Source of the DNA: Gammaproteobacteria bacterium
Lineage (GTDB): Bacteria > Pseudomonadota > Gammaproteobacteria > Pseudomonadales > Azotimanducaceae
Length of the DNA: 64,000 nucleotides
Direction: 5' to 3'
NCBI GenBank assembly: GCA_009841615.1
Contig: VXLL01000035.1
Location: 232,135 to 296,134, forward strand
How positions within the stretch are numbered: position 1 is the stretch's first letter; the number at the start of each line of letters is the position of its first letter. Below are positions 62,029 through 64,000 of this stretch, piece after piece. The position numbers were made by a program, and so were the translations under genes. Below the pieces are notes generated by a model that was not told the origin of the DNA, ran no database searches, and saw only the letters and a list, made by a program, of their open reading frames with translations.

Positions 62029-63513
62029 TTAATCGTTATTCTCAGCAGAATGTTGCTTGTCTTCCACTAACACAAGAGTTTCCAAGGCTTGTCGCACCAA
62101 CTGAGGATTAGCTTTTCCGTGAGAAATTTTCATGACCTGCCCTATGAAATACTCATACAGTTTCTCTTCGCCATTTAGTAGCTTCGGAACGAGTTCTTGA
62201 TTTTCTTCAACCACTCTTGCAGCCCAGTTTGAGACCTGATTGTGATCAGAGATCTGAGTAAGGTCGCGCGTGTTGATGATCTCGTCAAGATCCAGATTAG
62301 TCTCCCAGAGTTCGTTCACTAAGTCCTTACCCGTGTTCGAAGAAAGGGTACCATCTTTTACGCGTTCGATGAGTTGAGAGAGTTGTCTCGCAGAGATAGC
62401 GATGTCTTGTGCTCGAGACTGCTTTCTCTTTCGCAATGCGGTCACTTCTCCCAAAATCCAGTTTGCTGTTGCCTGAGGGTCTTTGCATAACTTTGCGGTA
62501 GCCTCAAATAGTTCTGCAAGAGGTCTTTCGAGAGTGAGTCGGTATGCTTGGATTGGTGTTAAATTAAAGCTTCTTACAAATCTGTCTCTCACTGTTGCGG
62601 GTAATTCCGGCATGCTCGACTCAATGTCAGAAATAGTCTTTTCAGAGATCGGTATCGGAGGTAGGTCTGGATCAGGGAAAAAGCGGTATTCTTTGTGTTG
62701 TTCTTTCGGTCGCATCGATCTGGTGGTTCCAGAAACCGGGTCATACGATCTTGTTTCACGTATCACTGATTCCCCGCCGGACAGTAACTTGACTTGTCGT
62801 TCAATTTCATACCGCAACGCGTTTTTTAAGAATTTGAAAGAGTTGAGATTCTTCAGTTCACAAGCATTTCCAAAGCTATCGCTTCCTCGTGGGCGCAATG
62901 ATACGTTCGCGTCACAACGTATGGCTCCTTCATTGAGCTTACCTGAACACAAACCAAGCCAAATTACGAGAGCGTGAATTTGTCTCAAACACATTGCTGC
63001 CTCCAAAGGAGTACTCAGATCTGGTTCGGTAACGATTTCGAGTAAAGGTGTACCGGCGCGATTGAAATCTAAGACAGTTGAGTTTGGTAACCGATCGTGT
63101 ACCGACCTCCCTGCATCTTCTTCGAGATGAGTTCGTCGGATTCTAACGGCTTTGGTGTGACCGTCCTCAAACCACAAGTTAAACACACCAGAACCGACGA
63201 GCGGCCGTGCGTACTGACTAATTTGGTAGCCTTTCGGAAGGTCAGGATAGAAGTAGTGCTTTCGCTCGAATGAGCAAACTCTAGCGATCGATCCGTCGAT
63301 TGCCGTCCCAAATCTAATAGCGTGTGTTAATGCGGTTTGATTTAAGACTGGCAGTGTTCCTGGATACGCTAAGTCAACAAGATTGGCATTCTGATTGGGT
63401 GCTGCCGATACATCTCCATTTTGCGTCCGCGAAAATAACTTTGTTCGAGTATTGAGTTGTACATGGATTTCAAGACCGATTACGGCTTCCCAAGTGGAAT
63501 CCATTGCACTCAT
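62029..63513 (-). CDS. gatB: Asp-tRNA(Asn)/Glu-tRNA(Gln) amidotransferase subunit B
   Basis: The tRNA-binding kinase/transamidase subunit of GatCAB. From ATG 63513 it has 494 residues. WEAVIGLEIHVQLNTRTKLFSRTQN, YFYPDLPKGYQISQYARPL, DFNRAGTPLLEIVTEPD, and KNLNSFKFLKNALRYEIERQ are the catalytic-cradle blocks. The YqeY-like tail ends GKANPQLVRQALETLV. ATG 63513 overlaps the gatA stop (ATGA), which fixes the start even though the frame extends to 63537. This implies indirect synthesis of Gln- or Asn-tRNA. Confidence 0.95.
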   Translation of the reverse strand: MSAMDSTWEAVIGLEIHVQLNTRTKLFSRTQNGDVSAAPNQNANLVDLAYPGTLPVLNQTALTHAIRFGTAIDGSIARVCSFERKHYFYPDLPKGYQISQYARPLVGSGVFNLWFEDGHTKAVRIRRTHLEEDAGRSVHDRLPNSTVLDFNRAGTPLLEIVTEPDLSTPLEAAMCLRQIHALVIWLGLCSGKLNEGAIRCDANVSLRPRGSDSFGNACELKNLNSFKFLKNALRYEIERQVKLLSGGESVIRETRSYDPVSGTTRSMRPKEQHKEYRFFPDPDLPPIPISEKTISDIESSMPELPATVRDRFVRSFNLTPIQAYRLTLERPLAELFEATAKLCKDPQATANWILGEVTALRKRKQSRAQDIAISARQLSQLIERVKDGTLSSNTGKDLVNELWETNLDLDEIINTRDLTQISDHNQVSNWAARVVEENQELVPKLLNGEEKLYEYFIGQVMKISHGKANPQLVRQALETLVLVEDKQHSAENND

Positions 63514-64000
63514 AACTTGGGTCGTTGGAGATGCCACGATGTTTCTCTCTGGAAACGATCAGCGAGGTCGAGTACAAGTTCATCACCGTATTGTGGTCCG
63601 ATTAATTGCACACCGATGGGTAGTTCATTCACTAGTCCACAAGGTACGCTGATTGCGGGTAAGCCACACAAGTTTACCGGAACCGTAAAACGATCTTGCC
63701 GGTACATATCAGTTGAATCAATTTGTTCATCAAGCCGAAAGGCAGTTGATGGAGTGGAGGGCGCTAGTACAACGTCCACGACCTGAAAGAGCTCGTGGTA
63801 AAGTTCGTACACCATACGACGAAGTTTTTGAGCTTTTTGAACATAGTTCTCCGCTGAATTGGTGGATAGAAAGTAGGTCCCAGCCAGGAGGCGACGCTTC
63901 ACTTCATCGCCAAATCCTTGACTCCTCGTATTTTCGTACAACTCTTGAATGGACGACACTGACTTCGATCGCGAACCATATCGGATGCCGTCATAACTGG
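63510..64000 (-). CDS. gatA: Asp-tRNA(Asn)/Glu-tRNA(Gln) amidotransferase subunit A, C-terminal part
   Basis: The amidase subunit that releases ammonia from glutamine. Only about 163 C-terminal residues lie in the window; the gene continues past 64000. YDGIRYGSRSKS, YENTRSQGFGDEVKRRLLAGTYFLST, and VLAPSTPSTAF are typical of the amidase-signature fold end. They are followed by NLCGLPAISVPCGLVNELPIGVQLIGP. The catalytic Ser-Ser-Lys region lies outside. It is coupled to gatB by an ATGA overlap. Confidence 0.95.
   Translation of the reverse strand, partial: SYDGIRYGSRSKSVSSIQELYENTRSQGFGDEVKRRLLAGTYFLSTNSAENYVQKAQKLRRMVYELYHELFQVVDVVLAPSTPSTAFRLDEQIDSTDMYRQDRFTVPVNLCGLPAISVPCGLVNELPIGVQLIGPQYGDELVLDLADRFQRETSWHLQRPKL

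Noticed and set aside
62483..62977. Plus-strand frame of 164 codons inside gatB
   Set aside because: Shadow of the conserved gatB frame, with no coding features of its own.

Overview
This window is a dense, AT-leaning (by eye mid-40s % GC) stretch of chromosome from a gammaproteobacterium. The assignment rests on gene order. The window carries gmk-yicC//rph-pyrE, coaBC//rpmB-rpmG-mutM-coaD, rsmD-ftsY-ftsE-ftsX, rppH-ptsP-lgt-thyA, ygfB-pepP-ubiH-gcv, and zapA-ssrS(6S RNA)-fau, all classic gammaproteobacterial neighbourhoods. Nearly all genes are housekeeping genes, intergenic gaps are short, start codons GTG and TTG are frequent, and convergent genes often share stop codons. I see no phage, IS element, CRISPR array, rRNA or tRNA.

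Layout: 1-3.4 kb holds the 5' part of a type-2 ileS, a secreted S9 peptidase and idi. 3.4-4.3 kb is a tandemly duplicated pair of tiny membrane-protein genes of unknown function. 4.4-11.8 kb covers nucleotide and CoA metabolism plus ribosomal proteins: gmk, yicC, rph, pyrE, an algC-type phosphohexomutase, a coaBC split into two genes, rpmB, rpmG, mutM and coaD. 12-16.4 kb has a small outer-membrane barrel, rsmD, a strongly structured intergenic element and ftsYEX. 16.4-21.7 kb has a large subtilase lipoprotein and a TonB-dependent receptor. 21.8-31 kb is anabolic: DUF192, an LpxL-like acyltransferase, ilvE, argE, hemE, fabV, dapD, folA, thyA and lgt. 31-42 kb runs NRDE, ptsP, rppH and a seven-gene block from ygfB to gcvPB encoding ubiquinone synthesis and glycine cleavage. 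42-46 kb has a coiled-coil protein, zapA, an orphan DNA methyltransferase, 6S RNA, fau, def and rpiA. 46-54.8 kb has pgk, tkt, metK, metF, a degenerate CheA/ChpA-like protein and ald. 55-59 kb is a four-gene caa3-type cytochrome oxidase operon. 59-64 kb ends with a zinc-finger methyltransferase/YrbL-like pair, a ferredoxin-NADP reductase and gatB with the 3' part of gatA.

Functionally, one-carbon metabolism recurs: gcvT/H/PA/PB, fau, metF, metK, folA and thyA. The organism looks like an aerobic, diderm heterotroph.

The observations most worth checking are: (1) the duplicated two-gene cassette at 3420-4297, half of which is too short for ordinary gene callers; (2) mutM, whose only possible start is an AUC codon directly after the rpmG stop; (3) fission of coaBC by two consecutive in-frame TAG codons; (4) a stand-alone pseudo-CheA; (5) an inverted-repeat structured element upstream of rsmD and ftsY.
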